A DNA stretch of 64,000 nucleotides from JAKVBK01 sp022447275 (lineage in GTDB: Bacteria > Pseudomonadota > Alphaproteobacteria > Rhodobacterales > Rhodobacteraceae): assembly GCA_047125605.1 (NCBI GenBank), contig CP138932.1, positions 2,914,001 through 2,978,000 on the forward strand. Direction: 5' to 3'. Both the position numbers and the translations under genes were made by a program. Below are positions 24,197 through 32,651 of this stretch, one piece after another (position 1 is the stretch's first letter; each line of letters begins with the position of its first letter). Under the pieces are notes generated by a model that saw only the letters and a list, made by a program, of their open reading frames with translations, searched no databases and was not told the origin of the DNA.

Positions 24197-24624
24197 GCCA
24201 GAGAAAAATACTCAGCTATCCGGCCAACCAGAAACCCGACAAGTCTTCGATTTTCTGCGGCCACCCGCGAGCCTAGTAAGAAGCTTTGGCTGTCACGGTC
24301 ATTTGCAGCATAGGAAAGCCCAAGCCGCATAAGCCATTGTTCATCATAGGTAAGTTCCTGTGTTCCTGGCGCATAAAGCCTTGCGGGCTTACCAAAGGCT
24401 TCCTTCAGGCAGCGCATCAAGGCATCTGCGTGGGCATCGCGGGAATCAGAACGCTCAACTTTCAACAGCGCGCAGGCCTCGAAGAGATCTGTCCGAGGTT
24501 TCACGCGACAATTCATTGCCACAAACCGGAGATGATTGAGGAATGCAAACGCTTCTGGACTAAACGCCTGCTGTGGAGGGGCGCTCGGCTGAGGCAGCAT
24601 TTCTGTATTTAATTTCAGCGACAT
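24193..24624 (-). CDS. Uncharacterised protein, diverged family member 3
   Basis: This 143-residue protein has no known domain. From about residue 25 it follows the pattern of the proteins at 21097 and 21842: FLNHLRF, DLFEACALL, then LTYDEQWLMRLGL (91-103) matching LTEDEFAIL and VTEHERRLM, and a C-terminal helix ENRRLVGFLVGRIAEYF matching the last helix of both. The cysteine pair is absent. It lies upstream of dps in the same direction, with the ICE box at its stop codon. The ribosome site is weak. Confidence 0.68.
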   Translation of the reverse strand: MSLKLNTEMLPQPSAPPQQAFSPEAFAFLNHLRFVAMNCRVKPRTDLFEACALLKVERSDSRDAHADALMRCLKEAFGKPARLYAPGTQELTYDEQWLMRLGLSYAANDRDSQSFLLGSRVAAENRRLVGFLVGRIAEYFSLA

Positions 24625-24812
24625 CGAGCCGATCTACTTCCAGTGTGATGGCGGTGGAGCCATCAATTACAGCGCATTCCTGAGTATACTTATAAGAAAA
24701 CGGGTGATTCTCAACCAGTTCCCGACCAAATTAATCAACAACCCAGTCGCTTTGTCGTGTTCAAAGCGATCGCAGCTGTGCTCAAATCGAGAGTTCTGGA
24801 GTCAGTTTTCGG

Positions 24813-25235
24813 CTATTTAACGACCGCTTCTGGGGCCACTGGCGCTGTCCCAAGGATGCGTTCCGAACAGATTTCCTTGTTTGAGAACGTAGCGTCAAAA
24901 CGGCAGGCGCCGACCATGAACACATACTCCGTGGCCGTGTCGCAGGGCACGTTCGAGCTTTCAAACAGTGCCTGACCAGATTCGCCGGGGGCCAGATCGG
25001 TGAAAGAAGCGCCCCGACTGCGCCCGATTTGCACGCCATCGACCATGCTGGCGACAAAGCCGTTAATCTCGGTCAGGGGCTCGGATGTGATATTTTTCAT
25101 GCTCAGCGTGACTCCGCAGTAATAGTCTCGGAAGCTGGTGCCGTCGAATGTGAGAACGAAGTCACTACCGGCTGCCGGGGGGCAAAAGGCGCCAGCCGCA
25201 CACACAGCCAGAGCAGCAATAGCCGGACGCGCCAT
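24813..25235 (-). CDS. Secreted four-cysteine protein at the end of the hmu operon
   Basis: The 140-residue protein has a signal peptide (ARPAIAALAVCAAGAFCPPAAGS) and a mature part of about 117 residues with four cysteines (C40, C98, C111, C123), likely two disulfides, in a predicted beta-rich fold. I know no family. Its ATG overlaps the hmuS stop by one base (TGATG), so it is translated with the heme utilisation genes. A periplasmic or secreted heme or iron accessory role is possible but unproven. Confidence 0.72.
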   Translation of the reverse strand: MARPAIAALAVCAAGAFCPPAAGSDFVLTFDGTSFRDYYCGVTLSMKNITSEPLTEINGFVASMVDGVQIGRSRGASFTDLAPGESGQALFESSNVPCDTATEYVFMVGACRFDATFSNKEICSERILGTAPVAPEAVVK

Positions 25236-26275
25236 CACGAAGCCTCCTTTGGCAGACGGGCCAGCGTCTCTGCCATGTCGGCAAAGGCTTCTGTGTTCTC
25301 GGCCCCTTCTTTGTGATAGCCAAACATCTGCAAGATCAGTCCGCCCTCCGCGTCAAAAGCCTCAATGCTTTGCGCAGTACCACGCTTGGTGGGCTTATCG
25401 ACCAGCCAGACCTCATGCACTTGATCAAGCCGTAGGTGCAGATTAAACCTTGGGTCGAGCACATTCTGCCAAGGGCCCATTTCCTTGAGAGCATGAATTG
25501 CACCTGCGTGGATCTGAATACATCCGGGGTTCCCGACAAACAGCATGATCGGAACAGCGCCATTCCCACAGGCCAGCAGCGCGGCGTTCAGCGATTCGGG
25601 CGCCAAGGCGGTGGCGAACGGCGTTCCAGCTAGGCGATAGGCTCCAAGCCTGTTCATCTTCATTTTGGACACCATGCGCAGGAACTGATGAGTGTCGGTC
25701 ATCTTGACCCATGCGGAGCGTAAATCCTCCGCCAGTTCGGGGCGCAGCTTGGCCGCTTCGGTCGGACGCCGCGACGTCAGGCTTAGCGTCTGACTGCCGT
25801 CACCTGTGACCAGCCCTGCCACAGTGCGATCCCACAAGTCGAGATCGGTACCATCGCGCGGGTAAATCTTGTGAATGGCATCGCCTGCAGCGTCGAATAT
25901 CTGCAAAGATCTGGGTGGGCCCTTGCCGCTGTCGTTGCGTACTGCAAAGCCGTGAACCCAATGAGAGGGGAAAATCCGCAGGTCGATCTCCGATCCAAGG
26001 ATCATGGCAGCGTGGTTGCCCGGATGCCAATCCTCGTAGGTTCCGGTGCGTTCATGGACGGCACCTTCGTTTCGTGTCAGCGCCATCACCTCGCCCAAAC
26101 CGCACCCCGCCGGCATTAACGTATCCGGGGCAGCGGCAATGCGTGTCACCCCAACACCCACCTGTGCAGCCAGCAAATCTGCCTCGGACAGGCCGATTTT
26201 TGAGGCCAGATCGCGCGACCGCAATGTTGCGTTGGCCAGAGCGGCCCGGATTGCTTCCGGGGACTGTTTCTCCAT
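25235..26275 (-). CDS. hmuS: Heme-degrading or heme-trafficking protein HmuS (HemS/ChuS family)
   Basis: The 346-residue protein shows the two-repeat HemS architecture: EVMALTRNEGAVHERTGTY and SHWVHGFAV with SLQIFDAAGDAIHKIY in the first half, IQIHAGAIHALKEMGPWQNVLDP and SIEAFDAEGGLILQMFGY in the second. These proteins bind and break down heme in the cytoplasm or pass it on. AAGGAGAT precedes the ATG at 26275. It lies in the hmu operon after the ABM-type gene and is coupled to the secreted protein gene downstream. Confidence 0.9.
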   Translation of the reverse strand: MEKQSPEAIRAALANATLRSRDLASKIGLSEADLLAAQVGVGVTRIAAAPDTLMPAGCGLGEVMALTRNEGAVHERTGTYEDWHPGNHAAMILGSEIDLRIFPSHWVHGFAVRNDSGKGPPRSLQIFDAAGDAIHKIYPRDGTDLDLWDRTVAGLVTGDGSQTLSLTSRRPTEAAKLRPELAEDLRSAWVKMTDTHQFLRMVSKMKMNRLGAYRLAGTPFATALAPESLNAALLACGNGAVPIMLFVGNPGCIQIHAGAIHALKEMGPWQNVLDPRFNLHLRLDQVHEVWLVDKPTKRGTAQSIEAFDAEGGLILQMFGYHKEGAENTEAFADMAETLARLPKEAS

Positions 26276-26316
26276 GGGGATCTCCTTGCAACAGGGGGGG
26301 AACGGCACGCGGGCGC

Positions 26317-26634
26317 CTAGCTTGCGATGCTCTGAATCGCTGAGAAACCTTCGAAATGCGGGTGGCCTTCATGCAGTTTACGGGTTTGTCCGGCCCCCTT
26401 ATGCGCTTCCCTGAACTGCGCCGAACGCGTCCAGGCCTGAAAGGCTTCTTCGCTTTCCCACATGGTGTGCGAGGCGTAGAGAATTGTCCCGTCTTCGCGC
26501 AAGGCACCCTTCAGCATGTGGAAATGAACAAACCCTTCCATATCCTTGAGATGGCTGTCACGGCCCAGCCAGACGGCCTCGAAATCCTCTGCGTTCTCGG
26601 GGCGAACAGAAAATCGGTTCATGGCAAGATACAT
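26317..26634 (-). CDS. Antibiotic biosynthesis monooxygenase-fold protein, probable heme-degrading enzyme
   Basis: The 105-residue protein has the ABM/IsdG dimeric ferredoxin-like fold: MNRFSVRPENAEDFEAVW, EGFVHFHMLKG and YASHTMWESEEAFQAWTRS. In heme operons such proteins are HmuQ/HmuD-type heme oxygenases. AAGGAGACCCCAG precedes the ATG. It sits between hmuV and hmuS, so the operon codes for two cytoplasmic heme-handling enzymes of different fold. Confidence 0.8.
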   Translation of the reverse strand: MYLAMNRFSVRPENAEDFEAVWLGRDSHLKDMEGFVHFHMLKGALREDGTILYASHTMWESEEAFQAWTRSAQFREAHKGAGQTRKLHEGHPHFEGFSAIQSIAS

Positions 26635-26658
26635 CTGGGGTCTCCTTGGGTTATGGGC

Positions 26659-27450
26659 TCAGGATTGGATCGTGCGGCGCGCCATCTGCGGCAGCACGTA
26701 GGGGATCGGAGGGGCGGGCGATGTGCCCACCTGCAGGTCACAGCCATAGGCGCGGCTTAGTAAGTCGTCGGTCAGAACATGCGCAGGGGGCCCTTGCGCA
26801 ATGGCGTGTCCGCTTGCCAACAGAATGATCTGCTGGGCGAACATAGCCGTCAGGTTGAGATCATGCATCACCGCGATTACGCCCCCACCGCGCGCGGCGT
26901 AATCCGCAGCCAGTTCCATCACCTCCAGCTGGTGACCGATATCAAGGCTGGAGACCGGCTCATCCAGCAGAAGCCAACAGGGGCCATGGGGGCCAATCGG
27001 CGCCCAGACCTGCGTCAACACGCGCGCCAGTTGTACGCGTTGCTGTTCGCCGCCTGAAAGTTCCTGATAGTAGCGCCCTTCGAATCCAGAAAGGCCGACC
27101 CGGGCCAGCGCCTCCAAGGCACGCGTGTCCGGGGCTGCGGTTGCCCCTGCGCTGAGGCCCAGACGGACGATCTCCAGAACGGTGAAGGGAAAGGCAATGC
27201 GGCTGGCCTGGGGCAGCACGGCGCGGCGGGCGGCCAGTTCCCATCCCCGCAGCGCTCCGATTTCGGTGCCTTCGAGATAGATTTTGCCCGCATAGGGCAG
27301 CTCCTGGGTGATCGCGCGCAAAAGGGTTGTCTTGCCCGATCCGTTTGGCCCGACGATGGCTGTGATCCGCCCGGCCTCTGCCCGCAGTGAGATGTCCTCA
27401 AGAACGCGTTTGCGCGCCAGCCAGACAGAGACGTGATCAACGGTCAGCAT
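26659..27450 (-). CDS. hmuV: Heme ABC transporter ATPase HmuV
   Basis: The 263-residue ATPase has Walker A GPNGSGKT at 34-41, signature LSGGEQQRVQLAR near 140, Walker B LLLDEPVSSLD and the H-loop MHDLNLTAMFA. It resembles HmuV/HemV. The ATG at 27450 lies 7 bp after the hmuU stop. An insertion before Walker B (WAPIGPHGPC) is typical of HmuV. Confidence 0.93.
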   Translation of the reverse strand: MLTVDHVSVWLARKRVLEDISLRAEAGRITAIVGPNGSGKTTLLRAITQELPYAGKIYLEGTEIGALRGWELAARRAVLPQASRIAFPFTVLEIVRLGLSAGATAAPDTRALEALARVGLSGFEGRYYQELSGGEQQRVQLARVLTQVWAPIGPHGPCWLLLDEPVSSLDIGHQLEVMELAADYAARGGGVIAVMHDLNLTAMFAQQIILLASGHAIAQGPPAHVLTDDLLSRAYGCDLQVGTSPAPPIPYVLPQMARRTIQS

Positions 27451-27457
27451 TGGCGCC

Positions 27458-28534
27458 TCACAAGTCCAGAACCGTGCGATTGCGCAGCAGGATCCAAAGG
27501 AAGAATGGCCCGCCAAGGGTGGCGGTGACAATTCCGATGGGCAGTTCGGCGGGAGCGATCACCACTCGCGCCACCATGTCTGCGGCAATTAGCAGACTGG
27601 CCCCGAGCAGGGCGGAATTGGGCAGCAAATAGCGGTGATCCGGCCCAATCAGGAGTCGCAGCAGATGGGGCACGACGATGCCGATGAACCCGATCCCGCC
27701 TGACACAGCGACGGCGGCGCCGGTGGCCGCAGCCACTGACAGGATGGCGATATTCTTCATGCGTTGTACGGGAATGCCCAGATGGGCGGCGGGGGCTTCG
27801 CCAAGGGCAAGGCCGTTGAGCGCACGCGCCAAAAACGGGGCGGTGGCCAGAGCCAGGACAATCAGCGGACCCGCGATCCAGATCTTAGTCCAGGTGGCAC
27901 CTGCCAGCGAGCCCAGACCCCAGAAGGTCAGATCCCGCAGCTGGGCGTCATCTGCCATGTAGATCAGGATGCCAGACAGCGCACCGGCCAAGGCGCCCAT
28001 GGCAATCCCACCCAACAGCATTACCGCAACAGAGGTCCGGCCCCGGCTGGTCGATATCTGGTACAGCAGGATGGTTGTGAGCCATCCGCCGAGAAAGGCA
28101 GCAACGGGTACAAGGTAGATGCCCAGTCCAGCCTGCATCGTGACGGGCAGGGAGGCACCAAGCACAATCGCGGTAATGGCACCAAGCCCGGCCCCGGCGC
28201 CAACGCCCACCAGCCCCGGATCGGCCAAAGGGTTGCGGAACAGTCCTTGCATCACAGCACCTGAGACAGCCAAGGCGGCCCCAACAAGGATGCCCATGGC
28301 CAGCCGTGGCAACCGGATATCGAACAGGATCAGGCGGGTGCGCGCATCAAGTGCGTCCCCTCTTGCCAGCGTGCCAATGATTTCGAGCAGGTTCACGCCG
28401 GAGGCACCGACATTCAGGCTGACACTGCTGGTCAGCACCAGAACAAGCGCCAGCACCCAGCCAGCCATGCGGGCACGCCCGCGGCGGTCGTCCTCAGGCC
28501 GCGCGAAAGGCTCAGAAGATAGTGCGAGCGCCAT
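27458..28534 (-). CDS. hmuU: Heme ABC transporter permease HmuU (FecCD family)
   Basis: The 358-residue protein has about nine to ten membrane helices and FecCD hallmarks: DIRLPRLAMGILVGAALAVSGAVMQGLFRNPLADP in pieces, TSRGRTSVAVMLLGG, and FIGIVVPHLLRLLIGPDHR. It forms the inner membrane channel for heme with HmuV. It starts 10 bp after hmuT. The first 25 residues are a polar extension. Confidence 0.94.
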   Translation of the reverse strand: MALALSSEPFARPEDDRRGRARMAGWVLALVLVLTSSVSLNVGASGVNLLEIIGTLARGDALDARTRLILFDIRLPRLAMGILVGAALAVSGAVMQGLFRNPLADPGLVGVGAGAGLGAITAIVLGASLPVTMQAGLGIYLVPVAAFLGGWLTTILLYQISTSRGRTSVAVMLLGGIAMGALAGALSGILIYMADDAQLRDLTFWGLGSLAGATWTKIWIAGPLIVLALATAPFLARALNGLALGEAPAAHLGIPVQRMKNIAILSVAAATGAAVAVSGGIGFIGIVVPHLLRLLIGPDHRYLLPNSALLGASLLIAADMVARVVIAPAELPIGIVTATLGGPFFLWILLRNRTVLDL

Positions 28535-28543
28535 GCCCGTGGC

Positions 28544-29440
28544 CTAGCTTTGCACCTGCGCGAACGCAGCGTTCAGAGCGCGGACTGCCTCGGGCGTGCG
28601 GGGGCCAAAGCCCAAAAGCACCAAGCCGGGTTGCCGCACAATGGCGCCTGACTGGGCCGCCTTGGTGGCCCCCAATACGGGGTGTTCAAGGATTTCGGCA
28701 TCGTCTGCTGCATGGTCTCCGGACCGGTCCATCATCAGGATGACATCGGGATCAGCCAGCAAGATAGCCTCATCGGTCACTTGTTTGTAACCCTCAAAGC
28801 CTTCCAACGCGTTCACGCCACCTGCGAGGGTTATAATGCCTTGCGCACCAGTGTTGCTGCCGGCTGCCATGATACGCCCGCCCTGCATGGACAGGATGAA
28901 CATGACACGCGGCGTGTCGTCTGTTTCCCGTTCTGATAGCGCTTTGGCCAATGCCTCTGATACCTGTTGGCTGAGTTCCGCGCCCTTCCTGGGCACGCCA
29001 AGCGCCTCGGCTACGATCCGGATCTTTTCGAAAATCGCGGCCCCGTCATAGCCCTCGGGCACAAGGGTCAGCGGGATATTGGCGCCCTGAAACACCTGCA
29101 AAGTTTCCGGGGGGCCCAGCCCTTCGGTGCCGATGATCACATCGGGCGCCATTGAGAGCACGCCCTCGGGTGACAGGCGACGGACATAGCCCACATCGGG
29201 CAGGTCCAGCACTGCGGGGGGGAAGCTCGAGGTTGAATCCCGGCCGATGACGCGATCCCCCTCGCCGAGGGCATATATGATCTCGGTGACCGCGCCCCCA
29301 AGCGATAAGATGCGCGTGGCCTCCTGTGCCTGAGAGAGATGAGGCGTGACAAGCAGGACCGCAGCGGCCAGCGGGCCGACGAGCGCACGCCCATTTGTTG
29401 CCTGCGTAAGTCTTTTCAGTACCTTCATAATACCGGCCAT
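28544..29440 (-). CDS. hmuT: Periplasmic heme-binding protein HmuT
   Basis: The 298-residue protein has a signal peptide ending LSQAQ near residue 40 and a class III binding-protein fold (ILSLGGAVTEIIYALGEGDRVIG, PDVIIGTEGLGPPETLQ). It delivers heme to HmuUV. GAGCGAG lies six bases before the ATG at 29440; an ATG at 29428 is also in frame. It heads the six-gene operon hmuT-hmuU-hmuV-ABM-hmuS-secreted protein. No TonB-dependent heme receptor gene is present within the window. Confidence 0.92.
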   Translation of the reverse strand: MAGIMKVLKRLTQATNGRALVGPLAAAVLLVTPHLSQAQEATRILSLGGAVTEIIYALGEGDRVIGRDSTSSFPPAVLDLPDVGYVRRLSPEGVLSMAPDVIIGTEGLGPPETLQVFQGANIPLTLVPEGYDGAAIFEKIRIVAEALGVPRKGAELSQQVSEALAKALSERETDDTPRVMFILSMQGGRIMAAGSNTGAQGIITLAGGVNALEGFEGYKQVTDEAILLADPDVILMMDRSGDHAADDAEILEHPVLGATKAAQSGAIVRQPGLVLLGFGPRTPEAVRALNAAFAQVQS

Positions 29441-29885
29441 TTTAAACTCGCTCGTTTGAAACAGGTCGCGATGGTTCGGCTGGCGGCGCAGAAGAAGCGG
29501 CTGGCTTGGCGCATTTCCTGATAAAAATACACAGAAATAGGCAGTCTTCAAGCCACAAGGACGTGTGCGCCGTCTCTGTGTGCAACGTTCAATCCTGCTG
29601 CGGGCTCCCCGTCTGAACCGACTGCCGATTTTTCGTGGTTTCGGATACGCTCAACCCGGCTGCACAGACCCGGACAAAGAAGAGCACAGCGCACCAGCAT
29701 AATTTGCAGGCCCGGCAGCCAAACACGCTGCCCTTCAGACAAAGGGAAACAGCTCAATGCTAGGCGGGCGCACAGGGTGATGGCAAAATTGGTCGGGTCC
29801 AGCGCATGCAAAAGATCACCCCATCAGGGTGTCAGCCAGCGGTTTGCAGCGCTGGCTGATATCTGCTTCTGGCGTAGGTATCCGC
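29441..29885. other. Intergenic stretch between gmaS and the hmu operon
   Basis: It should hold the hmu promoter and the end of the gmaS transcript. The best structure is the hairpin at 29832. A quasi-palindrome TTTAAAC-N6-GTTTGAA at 29441-29460 sits on the hmuT ribosome site. A minus-strand frame at 29548-29811 has no supporting features. Confidence 0.5.
29832..29859. terminator. Hairpin downstream of gmaS
   Basis: TCAGCCAGCG-N8-CGCTGGCTGA is a perfect 10-bp stem 26 bp past the gmaS stop. There is no T-run on the minus side, so it is a candidate end of transcript or RNA stabiliser. Confidence 0.45.
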
Positions 29886-31214
29886 TCAGATATCGAGCGT
29901 GTTGGCCCGCTCCCATTCCGAGAAGTGAGACACGTAGGAATTCCATTCCTGCATCTTCATCTTCACGTAGGCAGCTGAGAATTCGTCGCCCATAGCGTCT
30001 TTCAGGCTCTTGTCCTTGTCGAAGGCGCGCAGGGCGTCGAGCAGGTTGAGCGGCAGGCGTGAGGCGCCGCGTACCTTGTGGCCCTCTGCATACATGTCGA
30101 TGTCATAGCGCTTGCCCGGATCTGCCTTGCTGTGCAGCCCGTCCAGCCCGGCGGCGATGATCACCGCCTGAAGTAGATAAGGGTTGGCCGCCCCGTCGGG
30201 CAGGCGCAGCTCAAAGCGGCCCGGCCCCGGCACACGCACCATGTGGGTGCGGTTGTTGCCCGTCCACGTGACGGTGTTGGGCGCCCATGTTGCCCCTGAC
30301 ATGGTGCGCGGCGCATTGATCCGCTTATAGCTGTTCACGGTGGGGTTGGTGATCGCGGCCAAGGCTGTGGCGTGTTTCATGATCCCGCCCAGGAAATGCT
30401 TGCCCTGCTCGGACAGGCCGACCTCGCCTGTGGCGCCGTCACCCTCGCCGGCAAAAACATTTGTGCGGGCGGAGGCGCCTGGCGCATCCCAGACCGAGAT
30501 ATGCGCGTGGCAGCCATTGCCTGTCAGCCCTTCCACCGGCTTGGGCATGAAGGTTGCCCGGAAGCCATGCTTTTCGGCCACTGACTTGGTCATGAATTTG
30601 AAAAAGCTGTGCTTGTCGGCGGTTTTGAGCACGTCATCGAATTCCCAGTTCATCTCGAACTGGCCGTTGGCATCCTCGTGGTCGTTCTGGTAGGGGCCCC
30701 AGCCCAGCTCGAGCATGTAATCGCAGATTTCGCGGACCACATCATAGCGGCGCATGACAGCTTGCTGATCATAGCAAGGCTTCTCGGCCGTATCGAACGG
30801 GTCCGAGATCTGGTTGCCCTCGGGCGTCAGCAGGAAATACTCCGCCTCGACCCCTGTCTTGACATGCAGCCCCTCGGCGGCGGCAGCTGCGATCTGGCGG
30901 CGCAGCACATTGCGGGGCGCCTGGGCCACTTCGGCGTCTTCCATGACGCAATTTGCAGCCACCCATGCCACCTCAGGCTTCCAGGGCAGCTGGACGACGC
31001 TGTCAGGATCGGGCACAGCCAACATGTCCGGATCGGCAGGCGTCATATCGAGCCAGGTCGCGAAGCCTGCAAACCCTGCCCCCTCTTGCTGCATGTCTGC
31101 AATGGCTTGGGCCGGCACCAGCTTGGCGCGTTGACCGCCGAAGAGATCCGTAAAGGAGATCATGAAGTATTTGACGCCGTTTTCCTTGGCGAAGGCAGCG
31201 AGGTTGAGGGCCAT
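29886..31214 (-). CDS. gmaS: Gamma-glutamylmethylamide synthetase / type III glutamine synthetase-like
   Basis: The 442-residue protein is a glutamine synthetase homologue of the GlnT/GmaS clade: YFMISFTDLFGGQRAKLVP at the start, VEAEYFLLTPEG, NDHEDANGQFEMNW, GNGCHAHISVWD and NRTHMVRVPGPGRFELRLPDG. GmaS joins methylamine to glutamate with ATP. It lies downstream of three genes matching the subunits of N-methylglutamate synthase, the MgsABC partner in the indirect methylamine pathway of roseobacters. A plain GlnT role with ammonia cannot be excluded from sequence alone. Confidence 0.82.
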   Translation of the reverse strand: MALNLAAFAKENGVKYFMISFTDLFGGQRAKLVPAQAIADMQQEGAGFAGFATWLDMTPADPDMLAVPDPDSVVQLPWKPEVAWVAANCVMEDAEVAQAPRNVLRRQIAAAAAEGLHVKTGVEAEYFLLTPEGNQISDPFDTAEKPCYDQQAVMRRYDVVREICDYMLELGWGPYQNDHEDANGQFEMNWEFDDVLKTADKHSFFKFMTKSVAEKHGFRATFMPKPVEGLTGNGCHAHISVWDAPGASARTNVFAGEGDGATGEVGLSEQGKHFLGGIMKHATALAAITNPTVNSYKRINAPRTMSGATWAPNTVTWTGNNRTHMVRVPGPGRFELRLPDGAANPYLLQAVIIAAGLDGLHSKADPGKRYDIDMYAEGHKVRGASRLPLNLLDALRAFDKDKSLKDAMGDEFSAAYVKMKMQEWNSYVSHFSEWERANTLDI

Positions 31215-31292
31215 GTGGGTGTCTCCTGAGCAGATATGTCCGTCCGAATTACAAAGGGCGCGGACCAGGTTCGGCCGCGCCCGTTAGGGGTG

Positions 31293-32639
31293 TCAGTAGG
31301 TGGTGCCTGGCTTGCCGGGATACCAATCGGTGCCCGCCAGCGGCACACGGGCCATGGCGGCGGCTTCCATGGTGAGGGCCACCAGGTCTTCCGGTTCGAG
31401 ATTGTGGAGATGGTTCTTGCCGCAGGCCCGCGCGATCGTTTGGGCTTCCAGCGTCATAACCTTGAGATAGTTCCGCAAGCGGCGCCCCCCCTCGACCGGG
31501 TCAAGCCGGGCCATCAGGTCTGGGTCTTGTGTGGTAATCCCGGCCGGATCTTGCCCTTCGTGCCAATCGTCATAGGCCCCGGCGGTGGTACCGAGCGCGT
31601 TATACTCGGCCTCCCATTTGGGATCATTGTCACCCAGCGCGATCAGCGCCGCGGTGCCAATGGCAACCGCATCCGCCCCCAGCGCCATGGCTTTGGCCAC
31701 ATCCGCGCCCGAGCGGATGCCGCCCGACAGGATCAGCTGGACCTTGCGGTGCATGCCGAGATCCTGCAGCGCCTGCACTGCGGGGCGGATGATGGCCAGC
31801 GTGGGCAGGCCGACATGTTCGATGAACACGTCCTGGGTCGCGGCTGTGCCGCCCTGCATCCCATCCAGCACCACCGCATCAGCGCCAGATTTCACAGCCA
31901 AAGTCGTGTCATAGTAAGGGCGTGCCCCCGCGACCTTCACATAGATTGGCACTTTCCAACCGGTGATTTCGCGCAACTCGAGGATCTTGATCTCCAGATC
32001 ATCCGGCCCGGTCCAATCCGGGTGGCGACAGGCAGAGCGCTGATCAATGCCGCCGGGCAGGGTGCGCATTTCCGCCACGCGATCCGAGATCTTCTGTCCC
32101 AAAAGCATGCCGCCCCCGCCGGGCTTTGCGCCTTGGCCCACGACGATTTCGATGGCATCGGCCTTGCGCAGATCATCGGGGTTCATGCCGTAGCGGCTCG
32201 GCAGATACTGGTAGACCAGCTTGCTGGAATGGCCCCGTTCCTCCGGTGTCATGCCGCCATCGCCCGTTGTGGTGGAGGTGCCTGCGGCTGAGGCCCCCCG
32301 GCCAAGCGCCTCTTTGGCGGGACCAGACAGCGCGCCGAAAGACATGCCGGCGATGGTGATCGGAATGTCGAGCTCAATGGGGTTTTCGGCGTTCAGCGCG
32401 CCAATGGTGACGGAGGTTTCGCATTTCTCGCGATACCCTTCGAGCGGATAGCGCGAGATTGACGCGCCCATGAAGAGCAGATCGTCGAAGGAGGGCAGCT
32501 TGCGCTTTGCCCCGCCCCCTCTGATATCATAGATGCCCGTGGCGGCGGCCCGGCGGATGTCGCTGTTCACGTCGGGGGGGAAGGTTGCCGAAAGGCGGGG
32601 TGTTGTCAGGGGAATGCCCTTGGAGTCTTGCGCTGTCAT
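31293..32639 (-). CDS. mgsC: N-methylglutamate synthase FMN subunit (glutamate synthase large-subunit-like)
   Basis: The 448-residue protein matches the FMN/Fe-S central domain of glutamate synthase: MSFGALSGPAKEALGRGA, GDGGMTPEER, GQGAKPGGGGMLLG, VVLDGMQGGTAATQ and LILSGGIRSGADVAKAMALGADAV. With the amidotransferase-like and GXGXG subunits encoded just upstream it should form MgsABC (related to GlxBCD). This enzyme moves methylamine from gamma-glutamylmethylamide, or ammonia, onto a ketoacid acceptor. It is 13 bp from mgsB. Confidence 0.85.
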   Translation of the reverse strand: MTAQDSKGIPLTTPRLSATFPPDVNSDIRRAAATGIYDIRGGGAKRKLPSFDDLLFMGASISRYPLEGYREKCETSVTIGALNAENPIELDIPITIAGMSFGALSGPAKEALGRGASAAGTSTTTGDGGMTPEERGHSSKLVYQYLPSRYGMNPDDLRKADAIEIVVGQGAKPGGGGMLLGQKISDRVAEMRTLPGGIDQRSACRHPDWTGPDDLEIKILELREITGWKVPIYVKVAGARPYYDTTLAVKSGADAVVLDGMQGGTAATQDVFIEHVGLPTLAIIRPAVQALQDLGMHRKVQLILSGGIRSGADVAKAMALGADAVAIGTAALIALGDNDPKWEAEYNALGTTAGAYDDWHEGQDPAGITTQDPDLMARLDPVEGGRRLRNYLKVMTLEAQTIARACGKNHLHNLEPEDLVALTMEAAAMARVPLAGTDWYPGKPGTTY

Positions 32640-32651
32640 CGTCGGGGATCC

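Noticed and set aside
29441..29460. TTTAAAC-N6-GTTTGAA as an iron-responsive operator of hmu
   Set aside because: One mismatch, and it sits on the ribosome site, so it is more likely incidental than a binding site.
29548..29811. An 87-residue minus-strand frame upstream of hmuT
   Set aside because: No domain, ribosome site or coupling to neighbours.
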